43,578 nucleotides of DNA from Planctomycetales bacterium (GTDB taxonomy: Bacteria > Planctomycetota > Planctomycetia > Isosphaerales > Isosphaeraceae): NCBI GenBank assembly GCA_027451885.1, contig DAIDHX010000002.1, forward strand, positions 1 to 43,578, read 5' to 3'. The notes beneath the pieces are model-generated. The model was not told where the DNA came from. It made no database searches and worked only from the letters and a program-made list of their open reading frames with translations. Both the position numbers and the translations under genes were made by a program. This document shows positions 1-9,303 of this stretch, in pieces. The stretch's first letter is position 1, and every line of letters begins with the position of its first letter.

Positions 1-2
1 CG

Positions 3-761
3 CGTGGGGCACGCGTCGTTGTGGTCGGCCGCACGCACGAACGCGCTACGGCCGCCGCCGAAACAATCCACCGTGAGACCGGGAGCGAGACCGCGGCGCT
101 GCACGCCGAACTCTCAAGCATTGCCGACAACAAAAGACTGGCTGATGAGATCCGCGCGCTTGTCCCCCGCCTCGACGTCCTGGTGAATAACGCCGGCGCG
201 CTTTATCCCACGCGTAAAGAAACAGCGGAGGGGCTGGAGGCCACATTCGCGCTCAACCACCTTTCGTACTTCGTGCTGACGAACCGGCTCCGCGGCTTGC
301 TGGAAGCAAGCGCTCCCGCGCGCGTGGTGTGCGTGGCGTCCGACGCGCATCGCGGCGTCGACCTCGATTTCGATGACCTGGGATCAAAGCGGAATTACCT
401 GGGCTTCCGCGCCTATCAACGCTCCAAGCTGGCGAACGTGCTGTTCACCCGGGAGATGGCAGCGCGGCTGCTTGGCACGGGCGTTGTGTGCAACTGTCTG
501 CATCCTGGCGTGGTGCGAACGAATATCTTCCGCGAACGCGGCGTGCTCAACGCGCTGGCTCGCATGGCTGGGCCGATGATGATCTCACCGCAAGCCGGCG
601 CCCGGACCTCACTCTTTCTGGCGGCTGATCCCACCGCCGCGACCTCCACAGGCGGCTATTATGTCAAGCAGAAGCCAGTGACTCCCTCGCCGCAGGCGCT
701 TGATTCCGAAGCGCAATCTCGCCTCTGGAATGTAAGCCTGGCGCTGACGGGGCTCGACTAA
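3..761 (+). CDS. SDR-family NAD(P)-dependent oxidoreductase, 5'-partial
   Basis: Short-chain dehydrogenase/reductase that would oxidise or reduce an alcohol/carbonyl with NAD(P)H; the substrate is not predictable. The frame is open to the left window edge and reads RGARVVVVGRTHERA, which is strand 2 of a Rossmann fold, so the GxxxGxG cofactor loop lies outside the window. A GTG at 21 is not a credible start for that reason. Visible motifs are NNAG (about 183-197), a Ser-containing VCVASDAHRG strand, and the catalytic YxxxK in AYQRSKLAN (Y codon at 414). The overall pattern resembles retinol-dehydrogenase/WW-oxidoreductase-like SDRs. The stop codon lies one base before the next ATG, so it is probably cotranscribed with the LarA-like gene. 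Confidence 0.9.
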   Translation, partial: RGARVVVVGRTHERATAAAETIHRETGSETAALHAELSSIADNKRLADEIRALVPRLDVLVNNAGALYPTRKETAEGLEATFALNHLSYFVLTNRLRGLLEASAPARVVCVASDAHRGVDLDFDDLGSKRNYLGFRAYQRSKLANVLFTREMAARLLGTGVVCNCLHPGVVRTNIFRERGVLNALARMAGPMMISPQAGARTSLFLAADPTAATSTGGYYVKQKPVTPSPQALDSEAQSRLWNVSLALTGLD

Positions 762-762
762 C

Positions 763-1950
763 ATGCAGTTCAAGCTGGGATTTGCGGGCGAACATGTCGA
801 GATCGATCTTGCTGACGACCGGGTTGTCGCGGCCTGGAACGCGCCCCAGGGAGTTCTTGGCGACGCGCTTGAAGCCATGGCCGTGCAAGCACTTGGTGCG
901 CCTGACGAGTATCCCCGGTTCGAGCAGGCCGTCGTGCCCGGCGACAAGGTTGTCATCGCACTCGATCCCAATGAGCCGGTGGCAGAGCGAGTCGCCCGCT
1001 TGCTCGTGGATTCGTTACTCAAGGCGGGTGTCGAGCCCGGCGATCTGACGCTGGTGGCGCCTGTGTCGCGCAGGTCGGAGCCTGATCCCGAGTTGAGGGT
1101 GAGCCGCGCGACGCACGAGCCAGGCGATACGTCCAGCATTGCCTATCTTGCGAGCACGCGCGAGGGACGGCGGATCTACCTGAACCGGCTGCTTGTGGAC
1201 GCTGACGCGGTCGCGCCCGTGGGCGTGATCGGCCAGGCTGCCACTGGGCGTTGGTGCGGCCCGTGGAGCACGACGTTTCCGGGACTATCGAACGCCGAAA
1301 CAAGGAGCGCCTACGCCCGGCCATGGGAATCAAGCGGGCCGAGCAGCCTCGAACGCGATACCGGCGAAGCGCTCGAGGTGAGCTGGCTTTTGGGTTCCCG
1401 GTTCCACGTGGCGATTGTTCCCGGAGGCCAGGGAGCGCTTGAGATCATCGCCGGGCGCGACGACCGCGTGCGCGACCGGGCGATCGCTGCTTACGAGCGG
1501 CACTGGAGCTTCAAAGCTCCCGAGCGGGCGGAGCTGGTGATCGCCGGGCTTGGCGCGGCTGAATCTGGCAACTGGCTCGATCCGCTCGCTTGTGCGCTGC
1601 GATCGTGTCTCAATCTGGTCCAGCGCGGTGGGAGGATCGTGGTGCTCTCGAGGGCTGAGCCCGCCATCGGCCCCGCGCTCGGCCGGTTGCTCGAGGTAAA
1701 CGAGCCGCGCGCTGCCCGCGAGACCCTGCGAGGCGCGGAGAATGAATCGGACTACGCGGCGGCATTGCTCATCGCGCAGACGAGCGAATGGGCCGATGTG
1801 TTCCTGCATTCCGCGCTCGATCCCGCAACGGCTGAAAGCCTGGGCATGACGCCGCTCGAACGCCCCGGTCAGGCCGCCCGCCTGGCCGCTCAGGCGTATT
1901 CCGTAATCCTGGTCAATCACGCCGAAAAAACCCTGGCCCACGCTCCCTAA
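763..1950 (+). CDS. LarA-like (DUF2088) protein, probably not an active racemase
   Basis: The N-terminal half matches the lactate racemase N-terminal domain (DUF2088): a VIALDPNEP strand, then VARLLVDSLLKAGVEPGDLTLV, split by the family into strand and helix. LarA uses a Ni-pincer nucleotide bound to a Lys, with two catalytic His. Here the GTHR loop is replaced by VAPVSRRSEPDPE, and the HPFAGxSGGxK-like segment by GQAATGRWCGPWSTTFPG, so neither the catalytic His residues nor the cofactor Lys is where expected. At 395 aa it is slightly shorter than LarA (about 420). The ATG starts one base after the SDR stop. It may be a divergent nickel-pincer enzyme or a non-catalytic homologue. Family assignment is fairly sure; function is open. 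Confidence 0.7.
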   Translation: MQFKLGFAGEHVEIDLADDRVVAAWNAPQGVLGDALEAMAVQALGAPDEYPRFEQAVVPGDKVVIALDPNEPVAERVARLLVDSLLKAGVEPGDLTLVAPVSRRSEPDPELRVSRATHEPGDTSSIAYLASTREGRRIYLNRLLVDADAVAPVGVIGQAATGRWCGPWSTTFPGLSNAETRSAYARPWESSGPSSLERDTGEALEVSWLLGSRFHVAIVPGGQGALEIIAGRDDRVRDRAIAAYERHWSFKAPERAELVIAGLGAAESGNWLDPLACALRSCLNLVQRGGRIVVLSRAEPAIGPALGRLLEVNEPRAARETLRGAENESDYAAALLIAQTSEWADVFLHSALDPATAESLGMTPLERPGQAARLAAQAYSVILVNHAEKTLAHAP

Positions 1951-1997
1951 CAGGCATCGTTCCGCGTGGCGCCCTCGCAAGCGAGCTCGAGATCACC

Positions 1998-2981
1998 ATG
2001 GCTTACGCAGCTTCTGACGGCAGACTTCCAGCCCAGGCACTCCTTGTCGATCGTACGAGTCGCGTTCGACTCGAGATCAAAGGGCCTGACCGCGCCAGGT
2101 ATTTGCACAACTTGACGACCAACGAGGTGAAGAAACTGGCCGTCGGGCGCGGTTGCGAGACATTTGTGACAAGTCCGCAGGGCAAGACGCTCGCGTACGT
2201 CATCCTGCATGCGCTCGACGATCGAATCCTCCTGCGGGCTGACCAGGGTGGTCTCGAGCACGCACAGGCTCACCTGGCGAAATACGGAGTCTTCGACGAC
2301 GTCGCGCTGGACGAGATCAGCGCGCAAACCTTTGAGCTACATCTCTTCGGCGGTGCGCCCCGGGCCGGCGAGATCGCGGTTGACCCTGGCCGCGCTGAAT
2401 ACTCGCACGCCGCCGGGAAGGTCGCCGACAGGCCGGTGCTGGTGATCCAGGAGTCACCATCGGGGCATCCCGGACTCACCGTGATCGGCGCAGTCAGCGA
2501 TCGAGACGCCGTCGAGCAGGCGATTCATGAGGAGGCGTCCGCGACCAGGATTGATGCCGCGACCTTCGACGCCTATCGCATCGCCGCGGGGACGCCGGAG
2601 TTCGGCCGGGAGGTCACGCCGGCCAACCTGCCGCAGGAACTGGCGCGCGACGACCGTGCCATTAGCTTCGTGAAGGGATGCTATCTCGGCCAGGAGACCG
2701 TGGCGCGGATCGATGCGCTTGGGCATGTCAATCGTTTGCTGGTTGGTGTGAGCATCCAGCCAGGCGCGCAGCTTCCAGCACCCGGCGTAACGGTTTACGA
2801 CGGTGAAAAGGCAGTCGGCACGCTGACTTCAGTTGCTGTCTCTCCCTATGACGGCGCAGGCATCGCGCTTGGGATCGTACGGGCAAATGTGGCCACGGCC
2901 GGGACGAGACTCGCACTTGAGCCCGGAGGTGAAAAGCACGCGATCATCGTGCAACTCCCCTTGATTCCGGGCCGGGTCTGA
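1998..2981 (+). CDS. ygfZ: YgfZ/GcvT-like folate-binding protein
   Basis: Homologue of the tetrahydrofolate-binding YgfZ (IBA57) family, which supports maturation or repair of some Fe-S enzymes such as MiaB; it shares the fold of glycine-cleavage T protein. The signature KGCYLGQE is at residues 226-233, followed by a C-terminal beta-barrel part (GVTVYDGEKAVGTLTSVAVSP). The N-terminus (RVRLEIKGPDRARYLHNLTTN) matches the family's start, which supports the ATG at 1998. The length of 327 aa is normal. It follows the LarA-like gene by 47 bp and may be its operon partner. miaB, a classical YgfZ-dependent enzyme, lies 22 kb away in this window. Confidence 0.9.
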   Translation: MAYAASDGRLPAQALLVDRTSRVRLEIKGPDRARYLHNLTTNEVKKLAVGRGCETFVTSPQGKTLAYVILHALDDRILLRADQGGLEHAQAHLAKYGVFDDVALDEISAQTFELHLFGGAPRAGEIAVDPGRAEYSHAAGKVADRPVLVIQESPSGHPGLTVIGAVSDRDAVEQAIHEEASATRIDAATFDAYRIAAGTPEFGREVTPANLPQELARDDRAISFVKGCYLGQETVARIDALGHVNRLLVGVSIQPGAQLPAPGVTVYDGEKAVGTLTSVAVSPYDGAGIALGIVRANVATAGTRLALEPGGEKHAIIVQLPLIPGRV

Positions 2982-3002
2982 TCCCGGCCTCGATCGCCAG
3001 TC

Positions 3003-3269
3003 TCAGTCGGATTCCAGACCCATCAAGCCGCCTTCAGGAATCGCGGCGATCTGGACATAGGACGACGGGCCGCGAGTCAGCCCAAGCTGCTCGAGCACCA
3101 GGAGTCCGTAAGGAGAATTCGCCCTGCGTCTTCCCGCGAGCCCAGGCGCGGAGTAGCTGACACGCCCGCGCACAACCGATGTGCCGCTGGTTACCTGGAC
3201 AAAGGGTCGCTCCGTTCCCTGGCGACGGCGGAGCTCGGCGAGAATCGACTGGCACTGTTCGTAGGTCAT
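3003..3269 (-). CDS. small hypothetical protein
   Basis: 88-residue protein of unknown function. The ATG has a strong ribosome binding site (GGGAGGG about 10 nt upstream on the minus strand). The sequence reads as a short helical N-terminus (MTYEQCQSILAELRRRQG) followed by beta-rich segments (PFVQVTSGTSVVRGRVSYS, YGLLVLEQLGL, SYVQIAAIPEGGLMGLE). It has no signal peptide and no membrane segment. It is convergent with ygfZ, with 21 bp between their ends. I do not recognise the family. It could be a small planctomycete-restricted cytoplasmic protein. Confidence 0.55.
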   Translation of the reverse strand: MTYEQCQSILAELRRRQGTERPFVQVTSGTSVVRGRVSYSAPGLAGRRRANSPYGLLVLEQLGLTRGPSSYVQIAAIPEGGLMGLESD

Positions 3270-3639
3270 CCGCTGGACCCTCCCTGGTCCACGACAGAAA
3301 TGGGTAAGTCAGGAGATGAGTGGAGGCAGGCGAGCGTGGCCGCCGCGCCTCCGCAACCATTTCTGCGCTAGTGATCGGCCGGAAGGCGGGCAAGGATTCA
3401 CGACAAATTCCGGTCCTAGCAATTAGGACGACTGAAACGGCTGCACCGATCGGTCGAATCTGGCCAGGTGCTCAGCTCGTGGAACCTGAGTGGAATGGCG
3501 GATTGACCGATCCGCGTTGACCCTCTTGCGTGATTATGCCAAAACTCCCCATGGAGAACGGTCGATTTCAGCGAAGTCGAGCCGAGTCGCCGGGGCCAGG
3601 ATGCCGTGGCGCGTCTCGAGACTGGGGAGCGTGAAGTCC
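3270..3639. other. intergenic region between divergent genes
   Basis: 370 bp without a convincing gene between the small minus-strand protein and the oxidoreductase. It should carry promoters for both directions. A short palindrome, accgatcggt, lies near 3448. I saw no clear -35/-10 pair and no structured RNA. Codons upstream of the oxidoreductase ATG at 3640 stay open back to 3490 but do not look like protein of that family. Confidence 0.4.
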
Positions 3640-5205
3640 ATGGACGGAGAGCGCGCGCGGGTAGAGCAAGCGCGGGCGAGTGTTTTTCCCCATCGCTGGG
3701 AACGGCTTGAAGACCCCGGCTCAATCGCGGTGGTCGCCGCCCATGACGTGGTGATCGCAGGCGGCGGCCCGGCTGGACTGACAGCCGCCTACGAGCTGGC
3801 GAAACACGGCCGATCCCCCGTGGTGCTCGAGCTCGACCCACGGCTCGTCGGCGGCATCAGCCGAACTGACGAGTACAAGGGCTATCGCTTCGACATCGGC
3901 GGGCACCGCTTCTTCTCCAAGAGCGACGAGGTCAACCGCCTCTGGCGCGAGATTCTCGGCGAGGACTTCATCGTCCGCTCCCGTTTGAGCCGTATCTACT
4001 ACGACCGCAAGTTCTTCCATTATCCCCTCAAGCCTGCCGACGCATTGCTCAAGCTGGGCCCGGTCCGCTCGGCACAGATCATTGCCAGCTACCTCAAAGC
4101 CCGGCTGATGCCGATCCAGCCCGAGCGCAGTCTCGAAGACTGGACCGTCAACCGCTTCGGTCGGGTACTCTTCGAGATCTTCTTCAAGTCGTACACCGAA
4201 AAGGTGTGGGGGATGTCAACCTCCACGATCTCGGCCGACTGGGCGGCCCAGCGGATCAAGGATTTGAGCCTCGTGAAGGCGGTCATGTCCGCCCTGTTCG
4301 GCAAGCTCGCAACCCGCGGCGAGGTGATCAAAACACTGATCGACCAGTTCCATTATCCCCGACTCGGCCCGGGGCAGATGTGGGAACGCGCCCGCGATCG
4401 GATTCGCGAACACGGCGGCGCCGTGCATATGGATCGCCGCGTGGTCAGCATCGAACACAACGGGGAACGTGTGACAGCGCTGCTGGCGCTGGATTCGCAG
4501 GGCAAACGATACCGCTACGAGGGGGCCGAATTCCTCTCGACGCTCCCCGTGCGCGAACTCGTCCGCGGCCTTAACCCCGCTCCCTCAAGCGAGGTGATCG
4601 AGGCCGGAGAATCGCTTAAATACCGTGACTTTCTCACGGTCATGCTCATCATCGACCGCGCCGAGACCTTCCCGGACAACTGGATCTATATCCACGAGCC
4701 CAACGTCCGCCTGGGACGAATCCAGAATTTCAAGAACTGGTCCCCGGACATGGTGCCGGACCTTTCCAAGACCAGCCTCGGGCTCGAGTATTTCTGCTTC
4801 GAAGGGGATGACCTTTGGTCTCGCTCCGACGCGGAACTCGTGGCGCTGGCACGCACGGAGCTGGCCGCGATTGGGCTTGCTCGTCCCGAAGAAGTCAGCG
4901 ATGGCTGTGTCGTCCGCGTGCCCAAGGCGTACCCCGTCTACGATGACGTCTACCAGGGCAAACTCGCCGCGATCCGCGGCTGGCTCGACCGGCTGCCAAA
5001 TCTCCAGCTCGCAGGCCGCAACGGCATGCACAAGTACAACAACCAGGATCACTCGATGATGACCGCGCTACTCGCCGCGCGGAATATCCTTGGCCTCGGC
5101 CAGTACGACATCTGGAAGGTCAATACCGACGCCGAGTATCACGAAGGCTCGGGCGATACCGCTGACCGCGGCCGAGCGGTGCCCAGGGCCGTCGCCGCGT
5201 CCTGA
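3640..5205 (+). CDS. FAD-dependent oxidoreductase, amine-oxidase/UDP-galactopyranose-mutase-like
   Basis: Flavoprotein of the NAD(P)/FAD-dependent oxidoreductase group. The Rossmann motif [20 protein letters not shown], with an acidic strand-2 end (VVLELD), binds the FAD ADP moiety. It is followed by [21 protein letters not shown], split here as GGISRT and [10 protein letters not shown], typical of UGM-like and protoporphyrinogen-oxidase-like enzymes. [17 protein letters not shown] and the C-terminal [21 protein letters not shown] also fit members found near sugar/polysaccharide genes. ATG 3640 is preferred over the in-frame ATG at 3490 because GGGGAG sits 10 nt upstream and the FAD motif then begins near residue 30. 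It gives 521 aa. Substrate is unknown. It converges with the porin gene downstream. Confidence 0.85.
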   Translation: MDGERARVEQARASVFPHRWERLEDPGSIAVVAAHDVVIAGGGPAGLTAAYELAKHGRSPVVLELDPRLVGGISRTDEYKGYRFDIGGHRFFSKSDEVNRLWREILGEDFIVRSRLSRIYYDRKFFHYPLKPADALLKLGPVRSAQIIASYLKARLMPIQPERSLEDWTVNRFGRVLFEIFFKSYTEKVWGMSTSTISADWAAQRIKDLSLVKAVMSALFGKLATRGEVIKTLIDQFHYPRLGPGQMWERARDRIREHGGAVHMDRRVVSIEHNGERVTALLALDSQGKRYRYEGAEFLSTLPVRELVRGLNPAPSSEVIEAGESLKYRDFLTVMLIIDRAETFPDNWIYIHEPNVRLGRIQNFKNWSPDMVPDLSKTSLGLEYFCFEGDDLWSRSDAELVALARTELAAIGLARPEEVSDGCVVRVPKAYPVYDDVYQGKLAAIRGWLDRLPNLQLAGRNGMHKYNNQDHSMMTALLAARNILGLGQYDIWKVNTDAEYHEGSGDTADRGRAVPRAVAAS

Positions 5206-5452
5206 TCCCATTGGACGCTCAGACACGGCGGACGCCTGGTCAGAAATGGCCAGGTGCTCTCAGGCCGGCCGATCCAGTCTTGAGCCGGACCCATGCAGGC
5301 CCGGCGTTCTGGTATGTCGTTCCGCCAGGTCAGCCTGGCCAGGATTGTTAGCCTGGCCAGGATCGGCCAGGTCGCGGCACCCGGGATCGAAGCGCGCGCT
5401 CGAGGAACTTTGCCTGGCGCGGCGCCCCGTTCCTGTGCAAAGCCTGCAAGAC
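5206..5452. repeat. convergent intergenic gap with short palindromic tandem repeat
   Basis: 247 bp between the oxidoreductase and porin stops. It contains AGCCTGGCCAGGAT twice (5332-5345 and 5350-5363, 18-bp period), with the core CCTGGCCAGG being a perfect palindrome, and a further GGCCAGGT just after. It could act as a bidirectional terminator or be a small intergenic repeat. No T-rich tail is present. Confidence 0.45.
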
Positions 5453-7453
5453 TCAGAAGAAGATCTGGAAACGCAGCCAGAAGATGTCGCTCGTCGACGA
5501 ATACTTGCCCGGCGCCATGATGACCGGGTTGCCGAAGAGACCATGCTGCCAATCGAGGAAGACGCGGGTATAGAAATTGAGATACCAGTTGGCGCCAATG
5601 TCGATGATTCCGGCGTGATTGGTCCACTGGTTGGGATCGGCGAAACCGCTGGTGAAAATGTTCCGGCCGATGTCAAGCGTGCTCCAACGCGCGTGCACCT
5701 CGATCGCACCTGGGCTCATATCGCCGTTCTTGAAGAACACGAAATCCCGACGCGGCTTGACGACGTTCACGCGGCGAGTGAGCTGCTCGCCGGTGAGGAA
5801 GTACGACGACTGGACCATGTAGCCGGTGGCGTTGACCGGGGTCGAATGGTTGCCGTTCGCAACGCCGTAACCTTGCCGCACCCCGCCGTACTCCGAGATG
5901 AAGAAGAACGATTTATAGAACCAGACCAGGTGCGCAGCCCACTGCTGGCGCTCGCCAAACTCAATCACGTTCTTGTTGAGTGCCAGGAAGGTGGGTGAGA
6001 GCGTCTGTGCACTGTTGGGCGTCTGGTCGTTTGCGGTCTCGAAGAGGATTGGCTCGGGGACCGAGTTATTCTCATAGCCGACGTCAAACGAGCCGCCAAT
6101 ATTCAGATAGTTGAGGGCCTTGAACCGCTCCGACTTGAGGAACGGCCGAGCGTTGAAGTAACCGACAAGATCCTTATTCGAGCTGTAGTCCTGGAAGGAT
6201 CTTCGCGGACCGTTGAACACGCCCAGCACCGTGCCAATACGCGAATCCCAGAAGTCGTAGAGCACCATCGCACCCATGCGGCGGTTGAGAGCCAGGTTGC
6301 CCGCGAACAGCGAACGCTCTGGTGCGATCAGATCGCCTTCCGCAATCGAGTAGTACTCATACAGATAGGGCGTTTTCATGCGCCCGGCTCGAAAGCGAAG
6401 ATTATTGGTAACGCGGACACTCAGGAACGCATCGAGCAAGTCGAGCGTGCCGTACCCCCGGTTGATCGAGGTGTAGAAGCCAAGTTTCTTTGTGAGATCG
6501 CCGGTGAAATACCAACGTTGGCGAGGAATAAAGAACTGAGAGTGCAGGAATCCCTGATTCTGAGTAGGGAATCCGCGATATTCAACCTGGGTCAGGTCGT
6601 GGAACTGGAGCCGAAACTCGTCATCTTCGGTTTTGAACTCAAGCCCTTCGCCAAATTCCACCCGCGCTTCATGTCTGAGGGGCGCTTCATCCGCGCCGCT
6701 TTCGGTGGGTAAGGTTCGAATATCACGCCCGCGTGAGCCTCGCCCCGGCTGCTGCTCTGGATCGGTTCGGCCACCAGTGCCCTGAGCACCCTCACCGATT
6801 CGATCCATGCGAGACATCGTGCTCGCGCTTGTGCCTGGCGAGGGCTGAAGAGGCAATGCCGGCAGCGCGGTTTCGGCCCCTGCACCGCGCCGGACTACCC
6901 CCTCGGCTCCCCCGCGTGACTGACGAGGCGAAACCGCGTCTTGCTGCTCCTCGCTCGGCTCCAGCCCCGTGTCGATCTCACCCAGAACTTCCCGAACGAG
7001 CCGATCCTCAACCTTTTTACGATCCGCCAAGCTTGCTTTGGCGTCCGCGTTCGCTGCTGAACCCTTGGTTTGCGCGGATTTCTCAGCTTTTGATTGGGCC
7101 GGTTTCTGATCCTCGAGCTGCTCCGTCAAGCGATCCAGCTTCTTCAGCAGGGCGTCGTATTCCTTGTGGAAACGTGCATTGCTTTCATCACGCTCTTTCT
7201 GGAGCCGCGTGTTGGCTTCTTCCAGCCGCCTCAGGCGTTCCTCGAGATCGATGGACTTGTGAGAGCCTTCTTTATCTGCGGGCTTTGGTTTGTCTTCAGG
7301 CTTTGCTTTGCTTTTGGGGTTTGGCGGGTTTGCGGGGGATGTGGTGGGTTGCGGTTCCTGGGCATGGGCGGTGAGTGGGAATGAACACAAGGCGCAGAGC
7401 GACAGCGCGATGCCCAGGGCGATGGGGTAGATCCGTTCGCGTGCGTTGCGCAT
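5453..7453 (-). CDS. outer-membrane porin, Porin_O_P (phosphate-selective porin) family
   Basis: Predicted outer-membrane beta-barrel channel, 666 aa. Starting at ATG 7453 gives a clean signal peptide (IYPIALGIALSLCALCSFP, then TAHA-Q). A Pro/Lys-rich stretch and a coiled coil follow (LEERLRRLEEANTRLQKERD and on), then a low-complexity Gln/Gly/Arg linker, and from about residue 290 the barrel, with alternating aromatic/polar strands such as FRLQFHDLTQVEYRGF and RWYFTGDLTKKLGFYTSINRG. The last residue is Phe (FWLRFQIFF), as expected for Bam-dependent insertion. Family members carry phosphate or pyrophosphate, but selectivity cannot be read here. The coiled coil may anchor the barrel to the periplasm or peptidoglycan. 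Two GTG/ATG options lie further upstream; the signal peptide decides for 7453. Confidence 0.85.
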   Translation of the reverse strand: MRNARERIYPIALGIALSLCALCSFPLTAHAQEPQPTTSPANPPNPKSKAKPEDKPKPADKEGSHKSIDLEERLRRLEEANTRLQKERDESNARFHKEYDALLKKLDRLTEQLEDQKPAQSKAEKSAQTKGSAANADAKASLADRKKVEDRLVREVLGEIDTGLEPSEEQQDAVSPRQSRGGAEGVVRRGAGAETALPALPLQPSPGTSASTMSRMDRIGEGAQGTGGRTDPEQQPGRGSRGRDIRTLPTESGADEAPLRHEARVEFGEGLEFKTEDDEFRLQFHDLTQVEYRGFPTQNQGFLHSQFFIPRQRWYFTGDLTKKLGFYTSINRGYGTLDLLDAFLSVRVTNNLRFRAGRMKTPYLYEYYSIAEGDLIAPERSLFAGNLALNRRMGAMVLYDFWDSRIGTVLGVFNGPRRSFQDYSSNKDLVGYFNARPFLKSERFKALNYLNIGGSFDVGYENNSVPEPILFETANDQTPNSAQTLSPTFLALNKNVIEFGERQQWAAHLVWFYKSFFFISEYGGVRQGYGVANGNHSTPVNATGYMVQSSYFLTGEQLTRRVNVVKPRRDFVFFKNGDMSPGAIEVHARWSTLDIGRNIFTSGFADPNQWTNHAGIIDIGANWYLNFYTRVFLDWQHGLFGNPVIMAPGKYSSTSDIFWLRFQIFF

Positions 7454-7828
7454 CCATTTTTCCCGAGTGTTCGCTACGGCTCCCACGCGGGAACCACCGC
7501 TCGAGTGATCTGTCACCGCTTCCCTGAGATCTCGAATGAGAGGAGAGGTGCCGGCTGATCTTTCTCACTTTCGACGTAATGCTTCGTTCGACTTGAACGT
7601 TTTTTTTGATTTTGCCGATCTGGCGGAAGCGAGGGGTGGTTCGCGATTTCCAGGAAAACGATCGACTTTCTCAGGGGATCCGCTACACTTAGGCAGAGAT
7701 TGTAAGAGCTTTCATGGTGTCAGCCAGCTTGGGAGTGTCTCTCACAATTCGGGGTGAACGCACGCTTCTGGTTCTCGATTTGTTCCATGACCGAACGAGA
7801 GTTTGGCCCTCTGGGCCTGGAGCACGGA
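7454..7828. other. divergent promoter region, porin / TPR protein
   Basis: About 375 bp between the chosen starts of the divergent porin and TPR genes. It includes a T8 run near 7600 and a possible weak plus-strand promoter (TCGACT, 16 bp, TACACT near 7660-7690). In-frame codons from GTG 7754 to the chosen ATG at 7829 could be part of the TPR protein if translation starts earlier. No RNA gene was seen. Confidence 0.35.
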
Positions 7829-9190
7829 ATGAGGAGTCGCAGTGAGGGCGGTGGGACGGAGTTAGAAGGAATTTCAAGTTCAAACCCCGCGTGGCGGCGG
7901 CTCTTGTGCTGGCTCCACGTGGCCATTGTGGCCAACGTCTTCGTGCCCCTGGGCGCGATCAATGCAAACGCCACGGAACCCGCAGCGTCGCTCGTTGGCC
8001 GGCGGGTCGTTCAAAAGGAACGTGATTTCTCGTTGCGAGTCAACGATCAGGTCGTCAGCTCGCGCAGGTTCATCCTTTTTTACAAGGTTGACCAGACCAA
8101 GGACGACTGGATCTGGCTGAAAGCGGAAGGTAAGTCGCTGGCGGGATGGGCCAAGGCCGATGAGGTCATCCCTGTTGAAGACGGTATTGTCTACTTCACC
8201 CGCCAGATCGCCGCTCAGCCGGAGAATGCATTTCATTATGTCATGCGGGCGACGCTCTACGACGATCGCCACGACATTGACAAGGCTCTCGCCGATTATG
8301 ACGAGGCCATCAAGCTCGATCCGAGCCAGGGCTGGGTTTTCAATAACCGGGGTATTGCCTGGACGGACAAGCACGAATATGACCGAGCACTGGCCGACTT
8401 CAACGAGGCCCTGCGGCTCGATCCCCAGAATGCAAACGTATTCAACAATCGCGGCACCATCTGGCGAATCAAGCAGATTCATGACGAGGCGATCGCCGAC
8501 TTCAACGACGCGATCCGGCTGTTCCCGGAATATGCCTTCGCCTACTACAACCGCGGCCTGGCCTGGGCCGACAAACACGAATACGATCGGGCGATTTCCG
8601 ATTTTGACCACGTACTTTCGCTCGATCCACAGGATGCCCTGGCGCACTACAACCGCGGCCTCGCCCTTTTGAAGAAGCACGAGTATGCCAAGGCGCTTCC
8701 CGACCTTGAAGAGAGCATGAAACTGGGCTTCAAGACCGCGGAAGTTTACTACCATCGCGGTCTCGCCGAGTTCGAACTCAAAAACCTCGAGAAAGCGATC
8801 AGCGACTTTTCCGCAGCGCTGGCGCTCAATGCACGCTATTCCGAGGCGTTTTACAATCGTGGTCTCGCCTGGGCCGAGAAAAAGGATTACGTTCGCGCCT
8901 TCGCTGATTACGAGCAGGCGATACGGATCAATCCCGACTACGATCAGGCTTACGTGAGCCGGGCGTGGCTGCTGGTGAGCTGCCCGGATCCCAAATTCCG
9001 CAACGCCAAGCGGGCGATCGAATCGGCAACGAGGGCCTGTGAGCTTACGAAGTGGAAGCAGCCCTATGAAATTGGCACGCTGGCCGCGGCTTACGTCGAA
9101 GCAGGGGATTTTGCCGCCGCGGCGAAGTACCAGTCGCGGGCCAACGAGCTCCTGAACACCGCCAAGCAGGACGGCCAGCACCTGCGTTAG
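7829..9190 (+). CDS. secreted SH3-like/TPR repeat protein
   Basis: Predicted exported scaffold protein, 453 aa from ATG 7829; GGAG lies 6 nt before that codon, and GTG 7754 or ATG 7787 are possible longer starts. A hydrophobic export segment (LLCWLHVAIVANVFVPLGAI) ends at NANA-TE. Next comes a bacterial SH3-like domain of about 70 residues (VGRRVVQKERDFSLRVNDQ to KSLAGWAKADEVIPV). Then about seven to eight TPRs follow with the pattern ALADYDEAIKLDP...AYYNRGLAWADKHEYDRAI. TPRs mediate protein contacts; the SH3 part may bind cell-wall peptide. The stop is TAG. It is divergent from the porin gene, which could indicate a shared envelope role (inference). Confidence 0.8.
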   Translation: MRSRSEGGGTELEGISSSNPAWRRLLCWLHVAIVANVFVPLGAINANATEPAASLVGRRVVQKERDFSLRVNDQVVSSRRFILFYKVDQTKDDWIWLKAEGKSLAGWAKADEVIPVEDGIVYFTRQIAAQPENAFHYVMRATLYDDRHDIDKALADYDEAIKLDPSQGWVFNNRGIAWTDKHEYDRALADFNEALRLDPQNANVFNNRGTIWRIKQIHDEAIADFNDAIRLFPEYAFAYYNRGLAWADKHEYDRAISDFDHVLSLDPQDALAHYNRGLALLKKHEYAKALPDLEESMKLGFKTAEVYYHRGLAEFELKNLEKAISDFSAALALNARYSEAFYNRGLAWAEKKDYVRAFADYEQAIRINPDYDQAYVSRAWLLVSCPDPKFRNAKRAIESATRACELTKWKQPYEIGTLAAAYVEAGDFAAAAKYQSRANELLNTAKQDGQHLR

Positions 9191-9221
9191 GTTTTAGGCC
9201 GGCCACGAAAAAACGTTGTTT

Positions 9222-9261
9222 CAAAACGAGCCCGGCGGTTGTGTGCCCCGGGCTCGTGTTG
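9222..9261. terminator. bidirectional hairpin terminator
   Basis: Perfect 10-bp stem ACGAGCCCGG (9226-9235) with CCGGGCTCGT (9248-9257), loop 12 nt, between two convergent genes. Read on the minus strand it is followed by TTTTGAAAC, a fair rho-independent tail for the STAS gene. On the plus strand it is followed by GTTGTT. Confidence 0.7.
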
Positions 9262-9303
9262 TTACCAGAAATCAGCGAGCGTGATCGCGCGGCGCCAGGC
9301 GCC

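Noticed and set aside
21-761. GTG at 21 as the true start of the SDR gene
   Set aside because: It would lack the GxxxGxG cofactor motif, and the upstream codons up to the window edge read as normal SDR sequence.
5090-5998. 300-codon plus-strand frame over the end of the oxidoreductase and the porin
   Set aside because: It is antisense to a well-supported porin and runs through the repeat-containing gap; composition is that of a shadow.
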